Assembly: GCF_021532655.1 (NCBI RefSeq) | Contig: NZ_JAKGAS010000011.1 | Coordinates: 1 to 64,000, forward strand | Reading direction: 5' to 3' | DNA from: Paraglaciecola algarum | GTDB taxonomy: Bacteria; Pseudomonadota; Gammaproteobacteria; Enterobacterales; Alteromonadaceae | Length of the DNA: 64,000 bases | Shown: positions 36,915-46,886 of the stretch, piece after piece | How the letters are laid out: each line of letters begins with the position of its first letter | Position numbering within the stretch: position 1 is the first letter of the stretch | The notes under the pieces: generated by a model | Databases searched by the model: none | What the model was told of the DNA's origin: nothing | Seen by the model: the letters and a program-made list of their open reading frames with translations, nothing else | Translations under genes and position numbers: made by a program

Positions 36915-39900
36915 TTATTCATGCTCAAGAACCTTTTCATTTTGACTACCTTCAATACTAAATTGATAGTAAAAATCGACAGCATTACTCAAGCCACTGA
37001 CGGCCTCAACATATAACTTAGGTAATAATTCATATCGTATCGCCACTTCTGATACCGAATCAAACACCCCAACGCCGTATCTCAATTGTAAGCCTGGGGC
37101 TATGGTGCCGGTTAAAGAAAGTTGGGTATTATCACCTTGTCCAGATGTATCCAAAGCAACATCTTCAAAACCTAACTTATTACCCACTTTAGAGACTAGG
37201 TTTTCACTTTGACCTAAACCTATGGCTAACAGGGCATTGGTGATCACCGTGTCTTGGCTGTCGTCACTCGACTCGCCAATTCCTCGACCGGTTAACATGT
37301 AGGATAAACTTTGTTGTTGTTCCATGGCTGGTTCCGAAAATATCTCAACACTGGGTTTTTCCGCTTCACCTTGTACTCGCATACCTGCAATGACGCCGTC
37401 TTGGGTCAGTTGAGGGTCTCGAATCGCTTCGATGTTTAGGTAAGGCCTATCTAATGGCCCATTAAAAGAAATATCTCCTTCGCGGATCACTAAGTTTTGT
37501 CCGTTACCTCTGTATCTGCCATTGACTAAACTCATTTCTCCATTTGCAAACATACCTTTGGCATTATTGGTGATTTTAAGTCCACCTCGTAGGTCACTGG
37601 TTAAGCCATAAGCGTCCAGTTTCACTTGATTCTTTTTCATTGGGTCGACTTTTACCAACAAATTAATTTTGAGCTTTTGCTGAGCTGTATTTTTAGCTTG
37701 TTGTTGTTCAACTAAAATGACATCACTAGAGGGTGAAACCGAGCCTGGTGGTAATTCGCGTATTTTCACTCGAGCGTAAGGTACCGATATTTGGCCTTGC
37801 AAATCTATACCTTGAGGAGCAAACGCTAGTTTAATATCAGGGCTAATATTAGCTTTTACCATATCTTGATAGTTAACTTCTAAATCTTCACCTTTAACTA
37901 AAATTTCACCGGCTAAATTAGGCAACCAATTTACCTTGCCTGATAATTCACCATATCCTTTGCCAAATTTATAACTGCCATCAAAGTCTGCGTTGTCTCC
38001 ATTTAAACGAATATTCTGATTCACTTCACTTAAACTAATAGGTAAGTTTTCACCTTTAATGGCGGCATTTTCTAGGGATAAAACACCATTCATTAAAGGT
38101 TTATCTAAACTTCCAGAAATCTGCGCCTGACCTTTTATCAATCCTTGTAACTTTTCTAGTTCTGGCAGCAGCGCTTTAAAAGGCGCTAAATCAAAGCCGC
38201 TTAATTCTAGGTCTCCCTGTATATTCTGGGTAAAGTCTTGTTTTAACACGGACTGAGTAGTTTGCAAATTGAGGGCAATATGACCTATGTTAGACCCCTG
38301 TAAGTCAAATGCCCCTTGGATATCCTGCTTACTAACTTGCCCGTTTAAATTAAAAGCTTGGAGGTCTAAGTTAACACTTTGTTCTTCACTAATAGTCCAC
38401 AAAGCTGGGGTTAAAGATACGCTAAAATCGGCAATTGGCGTGTGCTGCATGTGCCAACTGCCTTTAGTTGCAATATTCAATAAACTTGACGTTTGAATTG
38501 TTGGAACATTAAGGTTCAACTTTTGTAAAACAGCTAGCCAATTATAATCAACTAGGGACACGTCCCATTGAGCATTTTGATTTTTAAACTCGGCTTGTTT
38601 AATACATAGTTGGCTCTGCTTGTCCTGCCAACAATGAGGCGTCACCAAATACTCTTGTTGTGCCCAATTAGCTTTAATGTCAAAAGCTTGCATCAAGGCC
38701 AAATCAGAATATTGAGTTTTAATCTGGCCAGACAGCCATTTTCCATTCCAAGCCGAAGTAGATAGATTCCCTTCAAGTTTAATATCAAGATTTAACTGCT
38801 CACCTGTGCCAATAATCGCCAATTGGTGAGACTCAGCATTACCGCTAATTTGAATACTGGCAGCGTCAATTTGCTGACCCGCCAACACGATATTTTTTAC
38901 CTTTAGATCTAAAGCCATAGGTTTGGTTTGATCTAACATTAAATCACCTGAGCCCCCAAGGTTAGTCACCTTTAGTTCAGAGGTACTTAGATCAACTGCG
39001 TGCACTTGATAACTTATTTTTGGCTTTTCCACTGAACCTTTCAACAAACCTTGGATCGTAATTGAGCCATCTAACTCAGGCACAGACTGAGATAGGTGCG
39101 GCGCATTCAGATCAAAACTAAAATCAAGGGCGTTTTGTTGATCCAAGCTGCCAGACAACTCAATTTTATTATCACCATTGGTAAATAAAAATTGTTGAAC
39201 ATTAAGTCCATTTACTTGATGATAATCTAACTTGCCACTGGCGCTCAGCGGGTATCCCAACCACGAGCCTTGGATAGCTAATTTATCAATATCACCTTGC
39301 CACACCCCCGCTTGATTTTGCACATTTAAGTTTAATTCACCATTTAACTCAGCTGGGTAGTCTGGCAAAAGCTGAGTAAGCTTGATACCGTCTAACTGAG
39401 TTAAACCACGCCAGCTCAAATTATTATTTAACAATAATTCACCTTGGCTATTTATTTCTCCATCTAAAGTTTGAACCAATATATTATTAATCACTATGTG
39501 TTTATTGATGTCGAATAAATTGGCTTCACCTTTTAATTCAAGCTGGGTATCGGGAAGCCCTTTAGCTAAAACGTTTGTCTGCATAGCTAATCTCAATTTT
39601 TGTAAGTCGCCGGTTAAGGATATTTGCCCAACAGGCGACTGAAGATCAGCCTCTGTTACAGATGAGATTTGTTGTTCATTGGGAACAATTGGCCAAGCTA
39701 GATCTTGCCAACTAGCAGTAACAGTTAAAGGAAGTTTTTCATTTGATACTTGGGCTTCTATGCGAGAATTAAACTCAAAAGGCCCAGATAGATTGATATC
39801 ACCAGAGAGTTTTTTAAGATTACCTGAAGACTTCAGCATCAAACTAAGTGGCTGATTGGGCACTAAATGACCATTAACCTCTAAGTTAACTTTGTGTTGT

Positions 39901-40820
39901 AAATCTCCATTTAAGCTGAGAGTACCAGTAACCTTGGCATATCCTTGCTGATGCTCAACTAATAATTGCTGTAACTTAATTTGTTTTGTATTACCTGATA
40001 CTTGTAGCTCAATGGTATTAAATTTAATCGCTTTTTGCTCAGCCAGTGTTAATTCAACATTCGGTAATTCAAGATCCATCACATTAAAATGAATTGGCAA
40101 ATCAACCACTAAAGACTTAATAGGTTTATATTTAATGCTGGAAAAATCAAAGGCACCGGTTCGCTGGGGTTGGCTGGTAGCTGTGGTTTGAGTTGAACTA
40201 GAATCATCTGGCGTTGAATAGATTTTAACTTTCAAACCTTGGATCGACAAAGTGTCTAATTTAAATACTCGATAAAAACTCAATTTAGCCTGTAAAGATT
40301 GCCAAACCAGATCGAGTTGATCTTTGATGGATAGATTTAATTGACCAAATGAGATTTGGTCCACCTTAATGGGTAAAGGCATAGTGATCAAACCCGAACT
40401 TGTAGGTTCTGGCTCAGATGCAGTTTCCGTAGGCGTAATATTCGCTTCAATATTACCGATACTCAATGACTTAATGCACACTTCACCTGAAAATAAACAG
40501 CTTAATGAAATATCAAACTTAAGATCTTGGAGCTTGGCGTTAGTACCCGTTTGTTGCCAACTCACTGTTGATAAATGTAACTCAGAGAACAATCCACCAC
40601 TGGTATATTCGACATCGAGCTCATCCAATGCAGAATCAGCTGCAGATAACACGATTTGTGTTCCCCACGGAGTTATCAGCAATATAATGACTAATAAACA
40701 TAAACCTATAACACTATAGATTGAATTTCGTATGACTTTTTGCAAACTTGAGCGGCCGTGTTTACTCACTGGTAGATTTTGTTCTTGGCTTGTTGAGCTA
40801 GGTTGTTGATGAGTGTTCAT
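36915..40820 (-). CDS. tamB: Translocation and assembly module subunit TamB
   Basis: A very long periplasm-spanning protein (1301 residues) anchored by one N-terminal transmembrane segment (about residues 32-54). It is built of repeated beta-rich segments and ends in the conserved DUF490/TamB domain (YRGNGQNLVIREGDISFNGPLDRPYL and the C-terminal LSLTGTIAPGLQLRYGVG). With TamA it aids outer-membrane protein insertion and phospholipid transport. It overlaps tamA by 4 bp, a usual arrangement. Confidence 0.95.
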   Translation of the reverse strand: MNTHQQPSSTSQEQNLPVSKHGRSSLQKVIRNSIYSVIGLCLLVIILLITPWGTQIVLSAADSALDELDVEYTSGGLFSELHLSTVSWQQTGTNAKLQDLKFDISLSCLFSGEVCIKSLSIGNIEANITPTETASEPEPTSSGLITMPLPIKVDQISFGQLNLSIKDQLDLVWQSLQAKLSFYRVFKLDTLSIQGLKVKIYSTPDDSSSTQTTATSQPQRTGAFDFSSIKYKPIKSLVVDLPIHFNVMDLELPNVELTLAEQKAIKFNTIELQVSGNTKQIKLQQLLVEHQQGYAKVTGTLSLNGDLQHKVNLEVNGHLVPNQPLSLMLKSSGNLKKLSGDINLSGPFEFNSRIEAQVSNEKLPLTVTASWQDLAWPIVPNEQQISSVTEADLQSPVGQISLTGDLQKLRLAMQTNVLAKGLPDTQLELKGEANLFDINKHIVINNILVQTLDGEINSQGELLLNNNLSWRGLTQLDGIKLTQLLPDYPAELNGELNLNVQNQAGVWQGDIDKLAIQGSWLGYPLSASGKLDYHQVNGLNVQQFLFTNGDNKIELSGSLDQQNALDFSFDLNAPHLSQSVPELDGSITIQGLLKGSVEKPKISYQVHAVDLSTSELKVTNLGGSGDLMLDQTKPMALDLKVKNIVLAGQQIDAASIQISGNAESHQLAIIGTGEQLNLDIKLEGNLSTSAWNGKWLSGQIKTQYSDLALMQAFDIKANWAQQEYLVTPHCWQDKQSQLCIKQAEFKNQNAQWDVSLVDYNWLAVLQKLNLNVPTIQTSSLLNIATKGSWHMQHTPIADFSVSLTPALWTISEEQSVNLDLQAFNLNGQVSKQDIQGAFDLQGSNIGHIALNLQTTQSVLKQDFTQNIQGDLELSGFDLAPFKALLPELEKLQGLIKGQAQISGSLDKPLMNGVLSLENAAIKGENLPISLSEVNQNIRLNGDNADFDGSYKFGKGYGELSGKVNWLPNLAGEILVKGEDLEVNYQDMVKANISPDIKLAFAPQGIDLQGQISVPYARVKIRELPPGSVSPSSDVILVEQQQAKNTAQQKLKINLLVKVDPMKKNQVKLDAYGLTSDLRGGLKITNNAKGMFANGEMSLVNGRYRGNGQNLVIREGDISFNGPLDRPYLNIEAIRDPQLTQDGVIAGMRVQGEAEKPSVEIFSEPAMEQQQSLSYMLTGRGIGESSDDSQDTVITNALLAIGLGQSENLVSKVGNKLGFEDVALDTSGQGDNTQLSLTGTIAPGLQLRYGVGVFDSVSEVAIRYELLPKLYVEAVSGLSNAVDFYYQFSIEGSQNEKVLEHE

Positions 40821-42622
40821 AATGCAGGCCCCATAGAAAAATGCAGACGCACATTTGAATCTAAGTCACTTTTTCCTTTTGCCAAGTACAACCTGATAGG
40901 CCCCACAGGCGATGTCCAAATTGCGCCGATACCTACACCAGTAGCAATATCCTCGGCTAAATTTTCAGAAGCATTGCCCGCATCAACGAACACAGCAGCT
41001 CGCCATTTGTCTGCAACAGGATAGGAATATTCCACACTGGCCACAGCTAAATATTGGCCACCTGTTAGACGCCGTTTACCATCTTCGTCTAATAATGGAT
41101 TTCCTTGTTCATCTAACTCAAAAGGTGACAGCCTTTCGTAACCAAATCCCCGTACACTTTGATCACCACCAGCGAAATAACGTAGGCTAGAGGGTACTTG
41201 CTCAAAATTACTGGTGGAAATTCCCCCCACTTGAAAACCCATCAAAAAACGGTGCTTATCGACACTTCGTAACCATTTAGATTGAGCCGTGACTCGAAAT
41301 AAATTGATATCAGATAAAACACTATCGGAAGCAAATTCTGTGGTGATAGACTGTTTATCCCCCCAATATACATCTAATCCACCTTTGCTTCGTACTCGGC
41401 TAATTGTGGCACCCGGCATAACTAAACGAGTAGTTTGTTCCGGTTCAAAACCTTGTACAAAGGTTTCTTGTTCTAGTTTAACAAACGCGGAACGGTGCCA
41501 GTCAGAGTCCTTCAATACCCAATGGCGAGTGGCCGAGATAGACAAGGTATCACTTTGGGTATCGTTATTATTTTTAGCCTGATAACCCAATTGAAAACTG
41601 GCGTAATTTTGGATGGGATCTTCTAACGGAACTCGGTAATCAAATGATGCATATTGCTCTGGAGCTGAAACAAATACCTCTCCTCCAACTGAGTGCCCAT
41701 GACTATTTACCCAAGGCCTGCGCCATTTAGCTGTCACTCTAGGCCCTTCGTTCGAAGAATAACCTACACCTACGTCAAAATTGTCTCTAGGTTTATGGGT
41801 TAAAATAACTTGAATCGGCACTTGATAATCTTCTGCCTCCTCCACCAAAGGCCGAACAATTACCTGACGAAAATATTGGGTTTGTTTAATTAGCTGATTA
41901 AATAGCCCTAATTGGTTAGCCTGATATAAATCACCCGCTTTAAATGGCGCCAGCTTTTGGGTTAAAGACTGAGCTCTTAGGTCTTTGCCGAATTGTAACT
42001 CCCCAAACTTGTACCTTTGTCCACTGCTAATATGCAAAGTGATGTCTGCTGCATATTGACTTTCATACACTTTAATACTGGCTTCATCATACTCAAAATC
42101 GAAGTAGCCTCTAGATAAAGCCAAACTTTGTAATCTTGCTTTACTACTCTCATAGGCTTGGTGTTCAAATGCTTGACCTTGTTTCAAAGGTAAAGAGCTT
42201 AACAAATTTTGAAGTTGTCGATCTTGCAACCCCTGTCCTGTCATTTTGATAGACAATGAACGGATCTTAGTCACCTCACCCAAGTCCACTTCCATCAACC
42301 AATCGCCCGTTAAATTCGGATCACTTGGCGGGGTGATATGCGCTTGTAAATGATAATAACCAAACACCTGCGCGCCTAATTTAGCTTTATTCAATAAACT
42401 ACTCTGATAGGTCTCTATATCAGCTCTATCGGTTGGCTCACTCAAGGCCTCTATTAAAACCTGTATATTTTGCAACACTTGGGCATGCTCAATACCTTCA
42501 ATATCAACATTGGCCGAGCTTGCATAAAATGCTGGCAAAAGCAAAAATGCCATTAGGAAAATGTTTTTAATCTTTAAGGAAATGGGAACAAACAAGCAAG
42601 GTCTCTCTTTATCTAGATCCAT
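40817..42622 (-). CDS. tamA: Translocation and assembly module outer-membrane subunit TamA
   Basis: An Omp85-family barrel with N-terminal POTRA domains. A signal peptide follows a short cytoplasmic-like start (MAFLLLPAFYASSA). POTRA repeats extend to about residue 270 and the 16-stranded barrel follows, with the conserved FxxGGDQSVRGFGYERLSP motif and the C-terminal SPVGPIRLYLAKG. At 601 residues it is of normal size. The start may lie at an internal Met closer to the signal peptide. Confidence 0.94.
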   Translation of the reverse strand: MDLDKERPCLFVPISLKIKNIFLMAFLLLPAFYASSANVDIEGIEHAQVLQNIQVLIEALSEPTDRADIETYQSSLLNKAKLGAQVFGYYHLQAHITPPSDPNLTGDWLMEVDLGEVTKIRSLSIKMTGQGLQDRQLQNLLSSLPLKQGQAFEHQAYESSKARLQSLALSRGYFDFEYDEASIKVYESQYAADITLHISSGQRYKFGELQFGKDLRAQSLTQKLAPFKAGDLYQANQLGLFNQLIKQTQYFRQVIVRPLVEEAEDYQVPIQVILTHKPRDNFDVGVGYSSNEGPRVTAKWRRPWVNSHGHSVGGEVFVSAPEQYASFDYRVPLEDPIQNYASFQLGYQAKNNNDTQSDTLSISATRHWVLKDSDWHRSAFVKLEQETFVQGFEPEQTTRLVMPGATISRVRSKGGLDVYWGDKQSITTEFASDSVLSDINLFRVTAQSKWLRSVDKHRFLMGFQVGGISTSNFEQVPSSLRYFAGGDQSVRGFGYERLSPFELDEQGNPLLDEDGKRRLTGGQYLAVASVEYSYPVADKWRAAVFVDAGNASENLAEDIATGVGIGAIWTSPVGPIRLYLAKGKSDLDSNVRLHFSMGPAL

Positions 42623-42786
42623 GAATTTTCAACGACTGAGCATTAAAAATATATTCAAATTGTATTGATAAGGGCTGTTCAACAGGTGCGTTCAACAGAC
42701 CTTGGGAATAATACAATATTTATCACTTGGTCAATAGGATTAGATGTTTTACCCTTATAACAAATAGACCAAAAAAGTGATGGACA

Positions 42787-43539
42787 GTGCCCCAAGTAAA
42801 TAAACCCGTATGTTTAGTCACAGGTGGAAGTTTTGGCATAGGCCAAGCTGTATGTGAAAAGTTTTTAGAGCAAGGTTTTCAAGTCATAAACCTAGATATC
42901 AAACACAACCCTGCCCAGTCAGACTCAATTCATTGGGTACAATGTGATATGAGCCAATCTATTCAAGTGCAACAAACGATTCAAACTGTATTAAATCAAT
43001 ACGGCAGAATCGATACCTTGGTATCTAATGCAGGCATGCATTTTTCAGCGACCATTGAAGACACCACAGAGCAAGACTTTGATCGGGTATTTAACTTAAA
43101 TGTCAAAGGAGCAATTGCCGCGACTCAAGCTGTTTTACCCATCATGAAAGCACAGCAATCTGGCGTCATATTGTATATGGCCTCAGAGCAAGCTTTGGTG
43201 GCAAAACATAACTCTTTTGCTTATAACTTGACCAAGTCAGCTTTGGCGTCAATGGCAAAAACCACAGCTCTGGATTACGCTAAATACAAAATAAGAGCTA
43301 ACGCTATTTGTCCTGGTACAATTGAAACACCACTTTACCACCAAGCTATTCAAAATTACGTGGAAAAATCAGGCGCTGATATCAATCAAGTTCATGCTGA
43401 AGAGGCTGCTTTACAGCCTATTGGACGATTAGGACAAGCAGAAGAAGTGGCATCATTAACCTATTTTTTGGCCAGTGACCAAGCCAAATTTATTACTGGT
43501 AGTTTGCAGGTAATAGACGGCGGTTACACCGCACAATAA
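42787..43539 (+). CDS. Short-chain dehydrogenase, sugar-dehydrogenase-like
   Basis: A classical SDR of 250 residues with TGGSFGIGQAV, NAG, the catalytic Tyr in YNLTKSALA (Y-x3-K), and the C-terminal FITGSLQVIDGGYT typical of glucose/fucose dehydrogenase-like enzymes. The start is GTG. It lies 23 bp before an amidohydrolase gene. The SDR plus lactonase-type amidohydrolase layout is that of oxidative L-fucose/L-rhamnose or related sugar pathways. The substrate is inferred, not shown. Confidence 0.85.
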   Translation: MPQVNKPVCLVTGGSFGIGQAVCEKFLEQGFQVINLDIKHNPAQSDSIHWVQCDMSQSIQVQQTIQTVLNQYGRIDTLVSNAGMHFSATIEDTTEQDFDRVFNLNVKGAIAATQAVLPIMKAQQSGVILYMASEQALVAKHNSFAYNLTKSALASMAKTTALDYAKYKIRANAICPGTIETPLYHQAIQNYVEKSGADINQVHAEEAALQPIGRLGQAEEVASLTYFLASDQAKFITGSLQVIDGGYTAQ

Positions 43540-43562
43540 TCAAATAATTGAGTTAATATTCA

Positions 43563-44432
43563 GTGAAAATAGTTGATCCCCACTTACACTTATTTGATTT
43601 AAACCAAGGGCAATATTTTTGGCTCAAGCCACAAAACCCACCGTTTTGGCTAGATAAATCAATCATTCAACGCAACTTTACAGAACAAGATTTAACGCTA
43701 ACTAGCCCCATGCAATTAGCGGGCTTTGTACATATAGAAGCGGGCTTTAATAATCAAAAGCCTCATGAAGAAATTGATTGGCTAGAAAAACACTGCACCT
43801 TACCGTTTAAGTCAGTGGCCTTTGCAGATTTAACCTCATTAGAGTTTGCACAAAATATTAAACGACTCACTCAAAGAACAAGTGTGAGTGGTATTCGCCA
43901 CATTTTAGACGAACAAGCAGACGATATTTTGTCTGCAAAATTGACTGCCAAACATTTTGCGCTATTGGCTGAAAACGGCTTAAGTTTTGATCTACAAATG
44001 CCGGTCGATAACACCCAAGCAGTTACCAAATTAATAGTACTGGCAAAACAACACCCTGAATTAAAAATCATAATTAATCATGCTGGCTGGCCACCCGACA
44101 ATTCAAACCGTGGTTTATATAATCAATGGTTTGAAAGCATTCAAAAACTCGCTAGTTTACCTAACATTGGGATTAAATTATCTGCTTGGGAGATGTGTAA
44201 TCGCAAATGGGAAATCCCTTGGCTAATACAGGTTTTACAGGACTGCTTAGACGTTTTTGGTGAGTTAAGAGTGATGTTGGCCAGTAACTTTCCACTGTGT
44301 TTGTTTAGCAAAAGTTACCAAGAGTTATGGCAAGTTTATAATCAGTTAGTCGATATCCTAGATATCGACCGTCTACGTCATATCACTTATACCAATGCCA
44401 TAAATTGGTATGGTTTAAAAGTTATAACGTAA
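43563..44432 (+). CDS. Amidohydrolase 2-family, sugar lactonase-like
   Basis: A 289-residue TIM-barrel metal hydrolase. It opens with VDPHLHLFDL (H-x-H metal site) and continues with the GFVHIEAG, SGIRHILDEQ and IINHAGWP motifs typical of L-fuconolactone/L-rhamnonolactone hydrolases and related enzymes of COG3618 type. The start is GTG. Following the SDR gene, it would open the lactone that the dehydrogenase forms. It ends 18 bp inside the 3' end of the convergent outer-membrane gene. Confidence 0.83.
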   Translation: MKIVDPHLHLFDLNQGQYFWLKPQNPPFWLDKSIIQRNFTEQDLTLTSPMQLAGFVHIEAGFNNQKPHEEIDWLEKHCTLPFKSVAFADLTSLEFAQNIKRLTQRTSVSGIRHILDEQADDILSAKLTAKHFALLAENGLSFDLQMPVDNTQAVTKLIVLAKQHPELKIIINHAGWPPDNSNRGLYNQWFESIQKLASLPNIGIKLSAWEMCNRKWEIPWLIQVLQDCLDVFGELRVMLASNFPLCLFSKSYQELWQVYNQLVDILDIDRLRHITYTNAINWYGLKVIT

Positions 44433-45029
44433 ACCCACTGAAAAGCTTGTTAAGGTTAAGTCGTCACTGCCTTTTATATATTCAATTTCGCTGCGAAGCA
44501 TAGTGCGTGCGCCAATAAAATAATCAAAACCTATTCCAAATGTACCAGCGACTCCACTGTTGTCGTAATCACAAATAGTAGCCACGCCCAAAGTGTCTGT
44601 TGACACTAGAGTGGCGGCCCCCATGTCACAAGTGCGCTCACCTGCATATAATTCTTGTCCTCTCACATCGGTTTTAAGTACACCGAGTCGATAGAATAAC
44701 TCACCTAACTTACCAGAAGCTTTACCCAATACTGATAGATACAGAGCATCAGCTTGTAACTTATCTTCTGCACTTTCAAATTGAGCGGAACTGGGAGTTT
44801 CACTAACAAATAAACTCTCATTGACTAATTGCTGATAACCCGTTTCGACATACCACTGCGGATGAAATTGATAACCTACGCCTAATTTATACCCCATACC
44901 ATCCGTTTCTTGCTGAGCATACTCTAGCTCAGAAAAACCCAGTGAAAATACTGTATAAGTTCTTTCAGCTGATGCCGTTTGCAAAGCAAATAAACTAGTC
45001 GCCAATAATAAACCTATTTTTTTAATCAT
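44415..45029 (-). CDS. Small outer-membrane beta-barrel protein
   Basis: A signal peptide (MIKKIGLLLATSLFALQTASA) precedes an 8-stranded OmpA/OmpW-type barrel of about 180 residues that ends in the aromatic signature GLRYNF. Alternating hydrophobic strands such as YTVFSLGFSELEYA and WYVETGYQQLV support this. A short loop with two Cys (ERTCDMGAA and ATICDYD) may form a disulfide. The frame also opens at 45044; 45029 starts right at the signal peptide. The function is unknown. Confidence 0.82.
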   Translation of the reverse strand: MIKKIGLLLATSLFALQTASAERTYTVFSLGFSELEYAQQETDGMGYKLGVGYQFHPQWYVETGYQQLVNESLFVSETPSSAQFESAEDKLQADALYLSVLGKASGKLGELFYRLGVLKTDVRGQELYAGERTCDMGAATLVSTDTLGVATICDYDNSGVAGTFGIGFDYFIGARTMLRSEIEYIKGSDDLTLTSFSVGLRYNF

Positions 45030-45262
45030 TATTTTATAATCCATGTAATTTTAGCCTGACCACTGCAACACAGTAAGTTCAATTTATACTTCTACTATAC
45101 AAACTAATTCGTTTTTTAAAAGTGTATTTTCTATGCCTAAGTATAAATCATAATTGTTCTAAATAATCGCTCAAAATGGTTCCGATAAGGCTAGTGGCTG
45201 TTGCCTTAGGCGTGAACGAGCTTTAGTATTAGGTTTATTAAATAATAGTTAAAGGTCTACAA

Positions 45263-45709
45263 TTGTTAAACCAGCGATTTATTTTTACCTTTTTGATATT
45301 AATATTAGTATCAAGCTGCACAATCTCCCCTCCTCCCCCCATAATGACAGATGAAAAGTTTGAATCCAGAATCAATTCACAAGGACAAACTGAGTTTATT
45401 TATGGACTTTCTTGGCGCAATACCTCAAGAGAATCTTTATTAGGAGACAGACCTGAACCCACAAAGCAGTTTAGTGGTAAACAACAAGGTAATGGCAGAG
45501 AAAAAGGTGGAAAAAGAGATAGGCTTCCGGAGCAGCACAACTTATTTAACTTACAAGCCGATAACCAAACTAAACTAGAGTTAGAAGATAAAGCCGCCGC
45601 TAGCCTTAAAAAAAGACTCATAAAAGAACAGCTTTGCCCAAACGGCTACGAAATCAATAAGGTTGTTTGGAAAACCGATAACCTTAGATTATTGGGTTAC
45701 TGCCTCTAG
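45263..45709 (+). CDS. Hypothetical lipoprotein
   Basis: A lipoprotein signal ends at the Cys of LVSSCTISPPPP. The mature part is polar and rich in Gly, Lys and Gln (SGKQQGNGREKGGKRDRLPE), with a C-terminal Cys pair. The start is TTG behind AAAGG. I recognise no domain. It stands alone ahead of frmA. The family is presumably restricted to related marine bacteria. Confidence 0.6.
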   Translation: MLNQRFIFTFLILILVSSCTISPPPPIMTDEKFESRINSQGQTEFIYGLSWRNTSRESLLGDRPEPTKQFSGKQQGNGREKGGKRDRLPEQHNLFNLQADNQTKLELEDKAAASLKKRLIKEQLCPNGYEINKVVWKTDNLRLLGYCL

Positions 45710-45767
45710 GCTACAAATATTGCCAATTTATTAAAATGGCATTAGATAATACAAAGGATCAACAATT

Positions 45768-46886
45768 ATGAATTCAATTAAAACACGCGCGGCAGTTGCC
45801 TGGGCAGCTGGCGAGCCACTTAAAATAGAACAAGTAGATTTAGCCCCACCTCAAAAAGGTGAAGTATTAGTGCGAATTGTGGCCACTGGTGTTTGCCATA
45901 CTGATGCGTATACCTTATCTGGAGATGATCCAGAGGGATTATTTCCAGCAATTTTAGGCCACGAAGGTGCAGGGATTGTTGAAGCTGTGGGTGAAGGTGT
46001 TAGTTTGGTTGAAGTGGGCGATCATGTTATCCCGCTTTACACCCCTGAATGTGGTAAATGTAAATTCTGTTTATCGGGCAAAACCAATCTGTGTCAAGCA
46101 ATACGAAGTACCCAAGGCAAAGGCGTCATGCCTGATGGCACTAGTCGTTTTTCAATTAATGGTCAACCAATTTATCACTATATGGGCACTTCTACCTTTG
46201 CAGAACATACAGTGGTTCCTGAAATAGCCTTGGCTAAAATCCCTAAAGATGCGCCACTAGAAAAAGTGTGTTTGTTAGGTTGTGGCGTGACCACTGGCAT
46301 GGGAGCCGTAACCAACGCCGCGAAAGTGCAAGCCGGAGATACGGTCGCGGTGTTTGGTTTGGGTGGTATTGGTTTGTCAGTGTTGATTGGCGCGAAAATG
46401 GCCAAAGCTGGGCGTATTATTGCCATTGATATCAATGAAGATAAATTTGAAACCGCCAAAGAATTAGGCGCAACAGATGTGATTAATCCAAAAAATTTCG
46501 ACAGGCCCATTCAAGATGTCATAGTGGAAATGACAGAAGGGGGGGTTGATTATTCTTTCGAATGTATTGGTAACGTTAACGTTATGCGCTCAGCATTAGA
46601 GTGTTGCCACAAAGGCTGGGGGGAGTCGGTTATTATAGGTGTAGCCGGTTCTGGTCAAGAAATATCCACTCGACCTTTCCAACTTGTAACTGGCCGCGTA
46701 TGGCGAGGGACTGCATTTGGTGGCGTGAAAGGCCGCAGTCAATTGCCAGATTATGTGCAACGCTACATGAATGGAGAATTTGAATTAGATACTTTTATCA
46801 CTCATACCATGCCACTTGAGGATATTAATACAGCGTTTGATTTAATGCATGAAGGTAAGTCTATTCGTACTGTGGTGCATTTCTAA
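45768..46886 (+). CDS. frmA: Glutathione-dependent formaldehyde dehydrogenase (class III alcohol dehydrogenase)
   Basis: It oxidises S-hydroxymethylglutathione to S-formylglutathione. The catalytic zinc site is in GVCHTDAYTLSGDDPEGLFPAI and GHEGAGIV. The structural zinc site is the four-Cys lobe ECGKCKFCLSGKTNLC. The NAD motif is FGLGGIGLSV. At 372 residues it is class III ADH length. Its stop overlaps the start of frmB by one base (TAATG), so both form an operon. No FrmR-type regulator is present nearby. Confidence 0.95.
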   Translation: MNSIKTRAAVAWAAGEPLKIEQVDLAPPQKGEVLVRIVATGVCHTDAYTLSGDDPEGLFPAILGHEGAGIVEAVGEGVSLVEVGDHVIPLYTPECGKCKFCLSGKTNLCQAIRSTQGKGVMPDGTSRFSINGQPIYHYMGTSTFAEHTVVPEIALAKIPKDAPLEKVCLLGCGVTTGMGAVTNAAKVQAGDTVAVFGLGGIGLSVLIGAKMAKAGRIIAIDINEDKFETAKELGATDVINPKNFDRPIQDVIVEMTEGGVDYSFECIGNVNVMRSALECCHKGWGESVIIGVAGSGQEISTRPFQLVTGRVWRGTAFGGVKGRSQLPDYVQRYMNGEFELDTFITHTMPLEDINTAFDLMHEGKSIRTVVHF

